From: B25-G16 sp964549945
GTDB taxonomy: Bacteria > Desulfobacterota > DSM-4660 > Desulfatiglandales > B25-G16
DNA: 64,000 bases
Direction: 5' to 3'
NCBI GenBank assembly: GCA_964549945.1
Contig: CAZJXD010000006.1
Span: 38,756 to 102,755, forward strand
The first letter of the stretch is position 1, and each line of letters begins with the position of its first letter. A program made the translations under genes and the position numbers. The notes beneath the pieces are model-generated. The model did not search any database, was not told the DNA's origin, and saw only the letters and a program-made list of their open reading frames with translations. Shown one piece after another: positions 55,149 through 63,939 of this stretch.

Positions 55149-57059
55149 ATGAATGCAAATGAACCGGGAACGCTGCCGCAATTGCTAAGAGAGAATTACG
55201 AAACCGTTCCCGATAAAATTGCGCTCCGATTCAAGAACTTCGGGATCTGGAAGACCTATTCCTGGGCCGATTACTACCACAACGTCGAGGAATTTGCATT
55301 GGGCTTGGCCGCCTTGGGCTTCCAGCGGGGCGATACGATCGCAATCATCGGTGAAAACCAACCCCCCTGGTATTGGGGCGAGTTGGCGGCCCAATCCCTC
55401 GGCGGCGTGTGTGTCGGTATCTTTGTTGACGCGATCCCATCAGAGATAGCCTACATCCTGCATCACAGTGATTCCTCCTTTGTAATCGCCCACGATCAAG
55501 AACAGGTTGACAAGATTCTACAGATCCGAAATGAGCTCCCCCTTGTAAAGAAAGTGGTCTACTGGGACCCAAAGGGGCTCTGGTTTTATAATGATACGAT
55601 GCTCCTCAGCTTCGAAAAGGTAAAGGAGTTAGGTCGAGAATTTGGGCAAAGGCGTGTTGAATTCTTTGAGAAAAGCATAATCCAGGGAACGCAGGATGAA
55701 TGTGCCGTAATATGTTACACCTCGGGGACCACCGGACTACCGAAAGGGGCAATGCTCAGCCACAAGACGTTGATGAGAAACAGAAAAGCATGGCTAGAAA
55801 TTGATCCCTGCCTCGAAGGAGACAATTACCTTTCTTTTCTTTCCCCTGCCTGGGCCACAGAGCAATATCTAGGTGTAGCTGGGGGGCTTATTTCCAAATT
55901 CATCGTGAATTTCCCTGAGGCAGCAGAAACAGTTCAGTCCAATATCAGAGAAATAGAACCTCAAGTCCTGTTCTATGGTGCGCGGCAGTGGGAGAGTATC
56001 CACGCGATGATCCATGTGAAGATGGAAGACGCCGCCTGGATTAATCGAGTTATGCACAGGCTCTTCTTGGCTATAGGTTACAAGTATACGGATATGAAAT
56101 TAGGGGGACAACGGATTGGCGCGATGCAGGGCTTGATAGGGAAATTGGCCAATCTACTAATCCTTAGGCCGCTGAGAAATAAATTGGGCTTAAATAGGGT
56201 ATGCTATTGCTACACCGCCGGTGCGGGCGTCAGCCCCGACATCATCCGTTTTTTCCAGGCCATGGGCATTAATATCAAACAGCTCTACGGGCTGTCCGAA
56301 ACAGGGGTCAACACCTGTCACCGTGACGGGGATATTAACCCGGCTACCTCAGGCCCGCCCCTACCATATAATGAGGTGAGAACGTCCCATGATGGAGAAA
56401 TCTTGATAAGGACGGACAGCATGTTTTTGGGCTACTTTAAAGACCCTGAGGCGAAAAGTGAAAAGGTCGACGATGAGGGATGGTTCCACACCGGAGACTT
56501 CGGTCACATGGATGACAATGGTCATCTCATCGTGATCGATCGCATGTCGGATCTCAAGGAACTCGCCGGGGGGAAGAAGTATTCCCCTCAGTTTTCTGAA
56601 GTGCGACTGAGGTTCTCCCCTTATATTAGAGATGCCCTGGTCATTGGATCTGAAGAGAACGAGTCCGTAGCCGCTATTATCAACATAGATTTCGATAATG
56701 TTGGTAAGTGGGCGGAGACTCATCATATCTCATACACCACCTTTTTTGATATCTCCCAAAAGGATGATACAGCCGAGTTGATAAAAAGAGACATTGAAGA
56801 TGTGAATCGGGTCTTGCCGGCCGACACACGAATCAAACGGTTCATTTGCCTGCATAAGGAATTTGATGCCGATGAGGCAGAACTCACAAGGACCAGGAAA
56901 ATCCGTCGCTCATTTGTGGAAGAACGTTACAAGCACATCATCTCCGCGATGTACACAGGGGAAGATAGAATCCCGGTTGAGAGCGAAGTTACGTACCAAG
57001 ACGGGAGAAAGGCTATCATGAGGGCCTTCGTGAAAGTAAGAGAGGTGGAGACGAGTTAA
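55149..57059 (+). CDS. AMP-forming long-chain-type acyl-CoA synthetase
   Basis: 636 residues. Adenylation motif ICYTSGTTGLPKGAMLSH, then KQLYGLSETGVNTCH and GWFHTGDFGHMDDNGHL are complete. The hinge reads IDRMSDLKELAGGKKYSPQF. The length and the FADIN-like C-terminus are those of FAA1/FadD15-like synthetases. It lies between livG and livH, an arrangement common in this group of bacteria, and should trap the imported acid as its CoA ester. Confidence 0.93.
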   Translation: MNANEPGTLPQLLRENYETVPDKIALRFKNFGIWKTYSWADYYHNVEEFALGLAALGFQRGDTIAIIGENQPPWYWGELAAQSLGGVCVGIFVDAIPSEIAYILHHSDSSFVIAHDQEQVDKILQIRNELPLVKKVVYWDPKGLWFYNDTMLLSFEKVKELGREFGQRRVEFFEKSIIQGTQDECAVICYTSGTTGLPKGAMLSHKTLMRNRKAWLEIDPCLEGDNYLSFLSPAWATEQYLGVAGGLISKFIVNFPEAAETVQSNIREIEPQVLFYGARQWESIHAMIHVKMEDAAWINRVMHRLFLAIGYKYTDMKLGGQRIGAMQGLIGKLANLLILRPLRNKLGLNRVCYCYTAGAGVSPDIIRFFQAMGINIKQLYGLSETGVNTCHRDGDINPATSGPPLPYNEVRTSHDGEILIRTDSMFLGYFKDPEAKSEKVDDEGWFHTGDFGHMDDNGHLIVIDRMSDLKELAGGKKYSPQFSEVRLRFSPYIRDALVIGSEENESVAAIINIDFDNVGKWAETHHISYTTFFDISQKDDTAELIKRDIEDVNRVLPADTRIKRFICLHKEFDADEAELTRTRKIRRSFVEERYKHIISAMYTGEDRIPVESEVTYQDGRKAIMRAFVKVREVETS

Positions 57060-57113
57060 TCTCTTGGTATCCATTTCCGGCTTTGATTACGGTGAGAAAG
57101 GAGACATGAAAGG

Positions 57114-58004
57114 ATGCTGCAACCCCTATTACAGGCAATTGTATCCGGGATTTTGGCTGGTGGAAGCTATGCCCTGGTTGCCATGGGGATTGTGATAATC
57201 TATCGATCCTCGGGTATCTTCAATTTTGCCCACGGAGCTGTCATCTTGGTGGGCGCCCTAATATTTTGGACCTTCATAACCTTAGCGGCATTACCCCTAT
57301 GGGCCTGCATCATTGTGACACTCGTGGCTGTCACAGTTATAGGTCTGGCCGTTGAATACCTTGCTATGAGGCCTTTGCTGGGGCAACCCATTCTATCTGG
57401 CATTATGATGACCCTCGGCCTCTCAATGCTCTTTTTAGGGATCTATCAGGTTGTCTGGGGCCAAAGAGGCATTGTGAGCTTTCCCAAATTTATGGCCATG
57501 GGACATTGGGTAATTGGTGAAATCGTTATCGGACAAGCAAATGCCTTGATCCTCATTACGGCGATTCTTTTCTTCATCCTCTTCACCACGTATTTTCGAT
57601 TTACTGCCTCCGGCAAGCAGGTGCAGGCGATCTGCGAGAGTCACGTGATTGCTCAAAGTGTGGGCATCGATGTGAAAAGAGTCCTCTCTATGGTGTGGGC
57701 TGTCGCCTGCATATGTGCGGTCATTTCGGGCGTATTAATTGGCATGACGGGAAGCGTTGGTCTCTACTTAAATGAATTCGTGTTCATGGTCATCCCAGTA
57801 ATAATACTGGGTGGACTGGAGTCCATTGGAGGCGCCCTCGTAGCGGGGCTCATCGTTGGGCTCGTGGAGATGATTTCAGCCACCTTCATTGATCCAATCA
57901 TCGGTGGGGGGTTTCGACAAGTAGCTCCCTACCTGTTCTTGCTGATCGTTCTAATTGCGAAGCCCTATGGGTTCTTTGGGTGGCAACGGATAGAGAGGAT
58001 ATAG
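57114..58004 (+). CDS. livH: Liv-type ABC transporter permease LivH
   Basis: 296 residues, about eight helices. LivH signatures are GILAGGSYALVAMGIVIIYR, IFNFAHGAVILVGA and the EAA-like GLESIGGALVAGLIVGLVE loop. It starts 54 bp after the synthetase gene and ends 4 bp before livM. Confidence 0.95.
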   Translation: MLQPLLQAIVSGILAGGSYALVAMGIVIIYRSSGIFNFAHGAVILVGALIFWTFITLAALPLWACIIVTLVAVTVIGLAVEYLAMRPLLGQPILSGIMMTLGLSMLFLGIYQVVWGQRGIVSFPKFMAMGHWVIGEIVIGQANALILITAILFFILFTTYFRFTASGKQVQAICESHVIAQSVGIDVKRVLSMVWAVACICAVISGVLIGMTGSVGLYLNEFVFMVIPVIILGGLESIGGALVAGLIVGLVEMISATFIDPIIGGGFRQVAPYLFLLIVLIAKPYGFFGWQRIERI

Positions 58005-58008
58005 ATAA

Positions 58009-59070
58009 ATGAGCTTAGCTACCCCAGCCGGTGTCCGCGACGAAACCTATGGTCAGGCAATAGCTATCGTAAAAACGAAGGCCCAATGGATTATTTCAGT
58101 GCTCGGCCTGAGCGCTCTGTTTGTCCTTCCCTTACTGATGACGGACTACCTCAACAATTTTATTGCCCTTATCTCCATCAATATGATTGTGGTGTTTGGC
58201 CTCAATCTCCTGACCGGGTATTGCGGCCAGATATCAATAGGTCAATCCGCTTTCGTCGCGATAGGGGCCTATACGGCTGGCATTCTTTACGCGAAGTATG
58301 GCGTGCCTTTTCCGGTTGCCATCGTAGGCGCAATGATTGTTTCCGCTATCTCTGGAATTTTAGTCGGCCTCCCCTCTGTGAGGCTCAAAGGTTTCTATCT
58401 AGCGCTATCGACCATAGCGTTCCAGTTTATCGTTTACTGGCTGCTGTTTAAGGCCGATGCCCTTACGGGCGGCGGATTTGGACTGGCCATCCCGGCAGTA
58501 AAGTTCTTTGGGATTAGCTTTGATACAAGATTGAAAGTTGCTTACCTCTGCATTGCCTCCGTTGTCGCCCTTGCCTATTTTGCAAAGAGTATTGCCAGAA
58601 CCAAGACAGGTAGGTCGTTTATTGCGGTCAGGGATAACGATCTGGCCGCCGAGGTAATGGGGATAGCGCTCACCAAGACAAAGCTGACTGCGTTCCTCAT
58701 CTCCTCCATTTATGCCGGAATCGCTGGTTCCCTGTATGCTCTCTATTTTCGTTGGTTAATGCCCGATTTATTCACCCTCGTACACTCGGTATGGTATCTC
58801 GCCATGGTCATCGTGGGTGGTATGGGAAGCATTGTCGGAAGCATATTGGGCACTGTATTTATCGTGTGTCTCCAGGAAGCTACCCGCCTTTGGTTCGCCA
58901 ACCTTGCATCGGCTTTGCCGTCGGTCTTGTCAGTGGGGATGAGTACGGGAATATCCCACATTGCACTGGGGCTGGCAATAGTGCTGTTCCTTATCTTTGA
59001 ACCGAGAGGGCTCAGTCATAGGTGGGAGATAATCAAGTCGACCTACAGGCTTTGGCCCTTTTCATATTGA
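58009..59070 (+). CDS. livM: Liv-type ABC transporter permease LivM
   Basis: 353 residues, about ten helices. LivM signatures GLNLLTGYCGQISIGQSAFVAIGAY and GLPSVRLKGFYLALSTIAFQ, and the EAA loop VGGMGSIVGSILGTVFIV, are all visible. It completes the Liv transporter with livF, livG, livH and the binding protein. Confidence 0.95.
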   Translation: MSLATPAGVRDETYGQAIAIVKTKAQWIISVLGLSALFVLPLLMTDYLNNFIALISINMIVVFGLNLLTGYCGQISIGQSAFVAIGAYTAGILYAKYGVPFPVAIVGAMIVSAISGILVGLPSVRLKGFYLALSTIAFQFIVYWLLFKADALTGGGFGLAIPAVKFFGISFDTRLKVAYLCIASVVALAYFAKSIARTKTGRSFIAVRDNDLAAEVMGIALTKTKLTAFLISSIYAGIAGSLYALYFRWLMPDLFTLVHSVWYLAMVIVGGMGSIVGSILGTVFIVCLQEATRLWFANLASALPSVLSVGMSTGISHIALGLAIVLFLIFEPRGLSHRWEIIKSTYRLWPFSY

Positions 59071-59101
59071 TTTTGAGTTTTAGCCTTAGGAGGGAAACGG
59101 G

Positions 59102-59878
59102 GTGGAATCAGACATGCACTCTGAGTCCTCGATAAGATATGAGCTAAAAGACAGGATCGCCTTCATTACGATCAATCGCCCTGAGAAAATGAACACGCTC
59201 GATCCACAATCTGCTAAGGAGTTGGCCAAGGCCTGGCAGAGATACCGTGATGATCGAAGTGCACTGGTGGCGATCATCACCGGGGCTGGCGAAAAGGCAT
59301 TCTCCGTGGGATATGAAGTTTCCCCAGAGGCCCTCACATTATCCGCAGCCATGGAGTCTATTGATACCGTACCCACTGCACATAATATTTGGAAGCCAAC
59401 CATTGCCGCGATAAAGGGCTACTGTCTCGCCGGGGGGTGGTGGATAGCCCAGGAATGTGACCTAAGGGTTGCTGCTGATGATGCCGAATTTGGCATAACC
59501 CAGGTGAAGTGGGGCCTTATGCCGGCATTTACCGCTTCCTTATCCAGGTATTTGACCCCTGGGCACGCCTTGGAGCTTCTTCTCATTGGCGACAGAATCA
59601 ACGCCCAGCGAGCCTACGAGATGGGTTTTGTAAATTTCATTATTCCTAAGGATAAAGTAATGAGTAAGGCTATCGAGCTGGCTGAAAAGATCTGTGCTAA
59701 TGCGCCTACAGCTATAAGGAAGGCAAAAGAGCTTTTTTATAAGGGAAGAGCACTAGAAGATCAGCAGGCAACGGAGCTTACCTGGAGACTGTTTGCTGAG
59801 AATGAAAGCACAGAGGATTGCCAGGAAGGTGTTCGTGCTTTTCTAGAGAAGCGCAAGCCAAATTACAAGGGTAGATAA
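59102..59878 (+). CDS. Crotonase-fold protein lacking both catalytic glutamates
   Basis: 258 residues. General crotonase features are clear: INRPEKMNTLD, IITGAGEKAFSVGYEV and a C-terminal EGVRAFLEKRKPNYKGR. The two hydratase glutamates are replaced: LAGGWWIAQECD has Trp114 and EFGITQVKWG has Gln134. It is therefore unlikely to hydrate enoyl-CoA and may be a CoA-ester hydrolase, isomerase or lyase. AGGAGGG lies about 8 bp before GTG 59102. It is coupled to livM. Confidence 0.88.
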   Translation: MESDMHSESSIRYELKDRIAFITINRPEKMNTLDPQSAKELAKAWQRYRDDRSALVAIITGAGEKAFSVGYEVSPEALTLSAAMESIDTVPTAHNIWKPTIAAIKGYCLAGGWWIAQECDLRVAADDAEFGITQVKWGLMPAFTASLSRYLTPGHALELLLIGDRINAQRAYEMGFVNFIIPKDKVMSKAIELAEKICANAPTAIRKAKELFYKGRALEDQQATELTWRLFAENESTEDCQEGVRAFLEKRKPNYKGR

Positions 59879-59996
59879 AAGCATCATGCCAACGGAGAAA
59901 AAATGGGCAAAGAAATTTCCTTGGAAAATTGAAAAAAGTGAAGTGATAAAAGCCGTTTTTTCAAAAATTTAGGGATTATGAAAATATGGATAACCT

Positions 59997-60800
59997 ATGA
60001 AATACAAAACGATCAGATTTGAAAAAAAGGAATTTATTGCAACGATCACCCTTAATCGGCCAGAACGTTTGAATGCGCTAAATGTCACGATGTGCAACGA
60101 ATTGATGGATGCAATCACACAATGCGAGTGTGATGACGAGATCAGGGCTATAATACTCACGGGAACTGGCAAGGCATTTTGCTCTGGCGGTGACGTGTAT
60201 GACATGAGGAATTTTTTCACGGCACACCCCCAAGATAATCCGGGCAAGATACTTGAAGCCCTAGTTTCCGCTGTTAATCAGGTTCTGCTGGCTATCCGAA
60301 AACTCAGGAAACCTGTAATTGCGGCATTAAACGGATTTTGCAGCGGGGGGGGTGCAGGGCTTGCGCAGGCATGTGACATCCTTATTGGTGCGGAAAGCGC
60401 CAAGCTTCATGTGCCCAATGTGAAAATAGGCCTTGTTCCCGATGGAGGAAACAGTTTTTTCCTCACGCAAAAGCTTGGCCGTTATAAAGCGGTTGAATTA
60501 TATCTTACATCAGAACCCCTGGATGCTCATGAGGCGTTTCGGTTGGGGCTTTTTAGTCGCGTTGTGCCAACCGATTCTCTCATCCTCGAGGCAGAACGAT
60601 TGGCAGTAAGAATAGCGAATGGCCCTGCCTTTGCGATAGGTTTGGCAAAAAGTGTGCTTGATGTGGCGTCATACAACAATCTAGAGACACAGTTAGAGGT
60701 AGAAAAGGAAGCGGTCATAAGCTGCGGCGGCACAAAGGAATTCAAAGAGGGCATATCAGCTTTTTTTGAAAAAAGACATCCTGATTTTATAAAGCTCTGA
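59997..60800 (+). CDS. PaaG-like enoyl-CoA isomerase family protein
   Basis: 267 residues, crotonase fold. The glutamate positions are Gly121 (GGGAGLAQACD) and Asn141 (LHVPNVKIGLVP), but Asp149 in GLVPDGG is retained, as in PaaG and delta3-delta2 enoyl-CoA isomerases. Double-bond isomerisation is the likely chemistry. The C-terminus EGISAFFEKRHPDF is typical. It ends before a good terminator, closing unit 2. Confidence 0.88.
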   Translation: MKYKTIRFEKKEFIATITLNRPERLNALNVTMCNELMDAITQCECDDEIRAIILTGTGKAFCSGGDVYDMRNFFTAHPQDNPGKILEALVSAVNQVLLAIRKLRKPVIAALNGFCSGGGAGLAQACDILIGAESAKLHVPNVKIGLVPDGGNSFFLTQKLGRYKAVELYLTSEPLDAHEAFRLGLFSRVVPTDSLILEAERLAVRIANGPAFAIGLAKSVLDVASYNNLETQLEVEKEAVISCGGTKEFKEGISAFFEKRHPDFIKL

Positions 60801-60813
60801 TCAAAGTCAAATT

Positions 60814-60834
60814 GCCGCCGCCAGAGGCGGTGGC
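60814..60834 (+). terminator. Probable terminator of unit 2
   Basis: A 9-bp stem GCCGCCGCC / GGCGGTGGC (one G-T pair) with an AGA loop is followed by TTGTTTAT, 14 bp after the isomerase stop. The T-run is short but the stem is strong. Confidence 0.7.
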
Positions 60835-61081
60835 TTGTTTATATTGGTCCTGGAAGGTACCCCGGTTTCCGTGCTCGAATGGGTCTTATTCTGACCATAG
60901 AGCGCTGGTTGTACTGTTCTCCGTTCCCCTCATTCCATAATCCTTGCACGTTGTATCGGGGCATAAGGAGTTACAAAGTTCTATCATCTTTAACTACGCC
61001 CTTCAAAAATGTTCGTGATTCTATCGTGAAGGGAGGATAGCAAGAAAAAAACAACAATGATTAGGTGACATTACCCAAAAC

Positions 61082-61109
61082 CTGACAATTTTCCTATGTC
61101 AGCTTTTTT
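61082..61109 (+). terminator. Hairpin with T-run before the hydrolase gene
   Basis: CTGACA (61082-61087) and TGTCAG (61097-61102) are followed by CTTTTTT. The stem is only 6 bp, 20 bp before the hydrolase start. It may terminate upstream transcription or attenuate the hydrolase gene. The rest of the 60835-61081 gap shows nothing clear. Confidence 0.45.
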
Positions 61110-61130
61110 GACAAAGTACGGTTAATCTAA

Positions 61131-61907
61131 GTGCCTTTTGCAGAGATAAATAGAACAAAGATTTATTTTGAAGTGCATGGAGATGGTGAGACCATTGTAC
61201 TGCTCAATCATGGCTTCGGTTCTAGCAAGATGTGGAGCGGCATATATCCCCGTTTGGTAGAAAAAGGCTACAGGGTAGTCATGTACGATAGAAGAGGGTA
61301 TGGCCAATCAGAGAAGACCGATTTTGAAGAATTTTATATAAGTGACAGATTTCGATCTGAAAATGTTAGGACCTTGGCCGAACTGATGGAGGGGCTAAAT
61401 ATCGGTACGTTTAATATCATTGCGCAGTGTGAGGGAGGCGTCATAGGCGTAGATTATGCGGTCAAGTACCCTCATCAGGTTAAGACGATGGTCATTTCAA
61501 GTACCCAGTGTTACAACAAGCTACCTATGGATAAATTTAACAAAATGAACTTCCCAAAACCATATGGAGACCTCAATCCAAAGTTCAAGGAAGATATAAT
61601 ATATTGGCAGGGTAAGGCGTATGCTGAAACATATTACAATCTATTCAGCAAATATGGTGGAGGCGGAGCTTACGGCAGAGGATTGTTTGACCTGAGAGAT
61701 CAATTGTCATTGGTAACCTGCCCGACCCTTGTCCTATATCCTGACAGGAGTCCTATCTTTGATGTTGAGCAGGGCGTTGAATCCTATCGCAACCTTACTA
61801 AAGGAGAACTTGCAGTGATTCCAGACTGCGGTCACAACACTTATAAAGATAAGCCTAAAGAATACCTCATGTTCGTATTAGATTTCTTAAAGAGACATAC
61901 GTTTTGA
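61131..61907 (+). CDS. Alpha/beta hydrolase with cysteine nucleophile
   Basis: 258 residues. The fold is clear from LLNHGFGSSKMWSGIYP and MYDRRGYGQSEK. The nucleophile elbow reads AQCEGG, so Cys100 replaces the usual serine; Asp205 (YPDRSPIF) and His235 (CGHNTY) complete the triad. Cys-Asp-His triads are known in dienelactone hydrolases. It may open a lactone or cleave a ring ketone or thioester in the pathway. The start is GTG 61131 with a weak ribosome site. Confidence 0.88.
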   Translation: MPFAEINRTKIYFEVHGDGETIVLLNHGFGSSKMWSGIYPRLVEKGYRVVMYDRRGYGQSEKTDFEEFYISDRFRSENVRTLAELMEGLNIGTFNIIAQCEGGVIGVDYAVKYPHQVKTMVISSTQCYNKLPMDKFNKMNFPKPYGDLNPKFKEDIIYWQGKAYAETYYNLFSKYGGGGAYGRGLFDLRDQLSLVTCPTLVLYPDRSPIFDVEQGVESYRNLTKGELAVIPDCGHNTYKDKPKEYLMFVLDFLKRHTF

Positions 61908-61973
61908 GTTTATTGTTTCATGCAAGCTTTTTAGAACGAGACGGCTTCTACTGTTGATGGAAGCCATCATTCC

Positions 61974-62090
61974 TTGAAAGTTTTTTTTCATGATTGAAAG
62001 ATACTTGCAATTCAGCTCTTAGTCGAGCATTTAATAATATTAATAAATTCAATGAGATATCAAATTAGCGTAGTTGGTATGCTCTTAGCA
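61974..62090 (+). promoter_or_regulatory. Sigma-54 promoter C with paired activator sites
   Basis: TGGTATGCTCTTAGCA (62075-62090) keeps -24 GG and -12 GC at the right spacing. Two imperfect sites, TTGAAA-N6-TTTCAT from 61974 and TTGAAA-N5-TTGCAA at 61994-62010, are centred about 20 bp apart and some 73 bp upstream, as at promoters A and B. The match is weaker than in A and B. A GGCTTC/GAAGCC hairpin (61943-61965) ends the preceding gene. It should drive the SDR-hydratase unit. Confidence 0.6.
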
Positions 62091-62252
62091 TATTATGTGA
62101 GCGGAGCCGCTAGGGGATAGAGCAATCTTAGGCTATTTAAAACGTCAATAACTTTTGTACAAAGGTACAACGCAGATGAAATAAGAGAAAATGTGCTGTT
62201 AATCACTCATAGTTTTTAAGGACAGTAATCTAATACTTCAAGGAGGACTGCG

Positions 62253-63008
62253 ATGAATTTTGATGGAAAGGTTGCAATCGTTACAGGTGGAGGAAGCGGT
62301 ATAGGGCATGCAACCGTATTAAAGCTTGCGGGATTGGGCGCAAAGATAGCTATCGTCGATATCAACGAGGATTCTGCCAACAAGGTAGCAGGTGAGGTAA
62401 GAGAAAAGGGCAATGATGTTTTGGTGGTCAAGACGGATATCTCTGACTATGAGCAAGTTAAGCAAATGGCTAAAAATGTTTATGATCGCTTCGGAAAAAT
62501 CGACGTGCTCATAAACAATGCCGCCTGGGACAAGATTGAGCCATTTATGGATAACAGCCCCGAGCTCTGGTACAAGCTCATTGATATAAACCTCAAAGGC
62601 CCCATACACGTGACGAGGGCGGTTCTCGAATACATGATAAAGCAGGATACGGGGGGAGCTATTGTCAACGTGGTCTCAGATGCTGCGAAGGTGGGAAGCA
62701 CCGGTGAAGCGGTCTATTCAGCAACCAAGGGAGGAATTTATTCTTTTACCAAGTCAATCGCTCGTGAGATGGTGAGGTTTAATATCCGTGTCAATAGCAC
62801 CTGCCCTGGTCCGACTCAGACTCCATTGTTTGAAGATGTCGTCAATACCATGCCCAAGGTAGTGGAAGCTATTAAAAAAACAATACCGATGAGGAGAGTG
62901 GCCACCCCCGAGGACCAGGCTAATGCCATTGTATGGCTCGCTTCCGATGAGGCAGGCTATATCACCGGTCAGGCCCTTAGTGTCAACGGAGGATTAAATA
63001 TGTGCTGA
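62253..63008 (+). CDS. SDR oxidoreductase, BadH-like
   Basis: 251 residues, classical short-chain dehydrogenase: TGGGSGIG (11-18), LINNAAWDKIEPF, and the triad Ser142, Tyr155 and Lys159 (VSDAAKVGSTGEAVYSATKGG region). The NNAAWD, SDAAKVGSTGEAVY and CPGPTQTPL blocks resemble 2-hydroxycyclohexanecarboxyl-CoA dehydrogenase BadH (comparison from memory). It would oxidise a 3-hydroxyacyl-CoA to the 3-keto form. AAGGAGG lies 6 bp upstream. It is first in unit 3. Confidence 0.92.
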   Translation: MNFDGKVAIVTGGGSGIGHATVLKLAGLGAKIAIVDINEDSANKVAGEVREKGNDVLVVKTDISDYEQVKQMAKNVYDRFGKIDVLINNAAWDKIEPFMDNSPELWYKLIDINLKGPIHVTRAVLEYMIKQDTGGAIVNVVSDAAKVGSTGEAVYSATKGGIYSFTKSIAREMVRFNIRVNSTCPGPTQTPLFEDVVNTMPKVVEAIKKTIPMRRVATPEDQANAIVWLASDEAGYITGQALSVNGGLNMC

Positions 63009-63019
63009 GAGGTGGGTCA

Positions 63020-63802
63020 ATGATGGAGAAACAAATAGTATTTGAAATTGAAGAGGGAATAGGCATCGCAATCCTGAATCGTCCTGAAAAGGGCAATCCC
63101 TTCGATTGGAGCACTATTAAAGAGATGGAGGATGTGCTGTATCGTCTTGAGCATGACGAAACCATCAAGGGTATGATTCTCACTGCCGAAGGGGATAAGT
63201 ATTTCTGTGTAGGAGCAGATATCAAGCTCATGGAGTCTATTGAGGGAAAGGAATATGCCGAATTTCTTATGGCCGGGCTTAGAATGAATGAGAAAATTCA
63301 GCGATGCCGGAAACCCACTATTGCAGCTATAAATGGTGCGGCGGTGGGGGCTGGAGGAGAAATCGCTATGTCCTGCGACCTAAGGGTTGCCTCAACCAAT
63401 GCAAAAATCGGAGTGCCGGAAATTAAGATAGGGTTGATTCCTGGATGGGGTGGTATCTTCAGACTGGCAAGACTGGTGGGACAAACCAAGGCCATGGAAC
63501 TGGTATTGACAGCTGCTACCATAGGTGCAGGTGAAGCAAAAGAGGTGGGATTAGTTAACAAGGTTGTCAAACCGGAAGATCTATTGCATGAATCCAAATC
63601 CCTCATAAAAAAGATCCTGGTCAATGCACCTATAGGTATTGCTTTTGCCAAGTACATTATCCGGGCCGAGCGTGAAATGCCATTTTATGTTGGAGAAAAT
63701 TATGAAGCCATGATGAGCATCTTGACCTTTTTGACCAGAGACGGAAAAGAAGGAATGAAGGCCTTCTTTGAGAAGAGGGAACCCTCTTGGTCAGGCACTT
63801 AA
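63020..63802 (+). CDS. Enoyl-CoA hydratase
   Basis: 260 residues. Both catalytic glutamates are present, Glu114 in GAGGEIAMSCD and Glu134 in IGVPEIKIGLIPGWGG, so it should hydrate an enoyl-CoA to the 3-hydroxyacyl-CoA used by the adjacent SDR. GAGGTG precedes ATG 63020 by about 5 bp, with a second ATG next to it. It starts 11 bp after the SDR stop. Confidence 0.93.
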   Translation: MMEKQIVFEIEEGIGIAILNRPEKGNPFDWSTIKEMEDVLYRLEHDETIKGMILTAEGDKYFCVGADIKLMESIEGKEYAEFLMAGLRMNEKIQRCRKPTIAAINGAAVGAGGEIAMSCDLRVASTNAKIGVPEIKIGLIPGWGGIFRLARLVGQTKAMELVLTAATIGAGEAKEVGLVNKVVKPEDLLHESKSLIKKILVNAPIGIAFAKYIIRAEREMPFYVGENYEAMMSILTFLTRDGKEGMKAFFEKREPSWSGT

Positions 63803-63939
63803 AGATGAAATAATTTACAATCCAGTGGAAAACATTTGGCGATTTTCATAACGCGATCTACAAATCCAAGAAATTTATCTTGGCACCGACTTTCAGGCCA
63901 AACGAATAAGTAACTTATCTATAAACGACGAGGATAATT

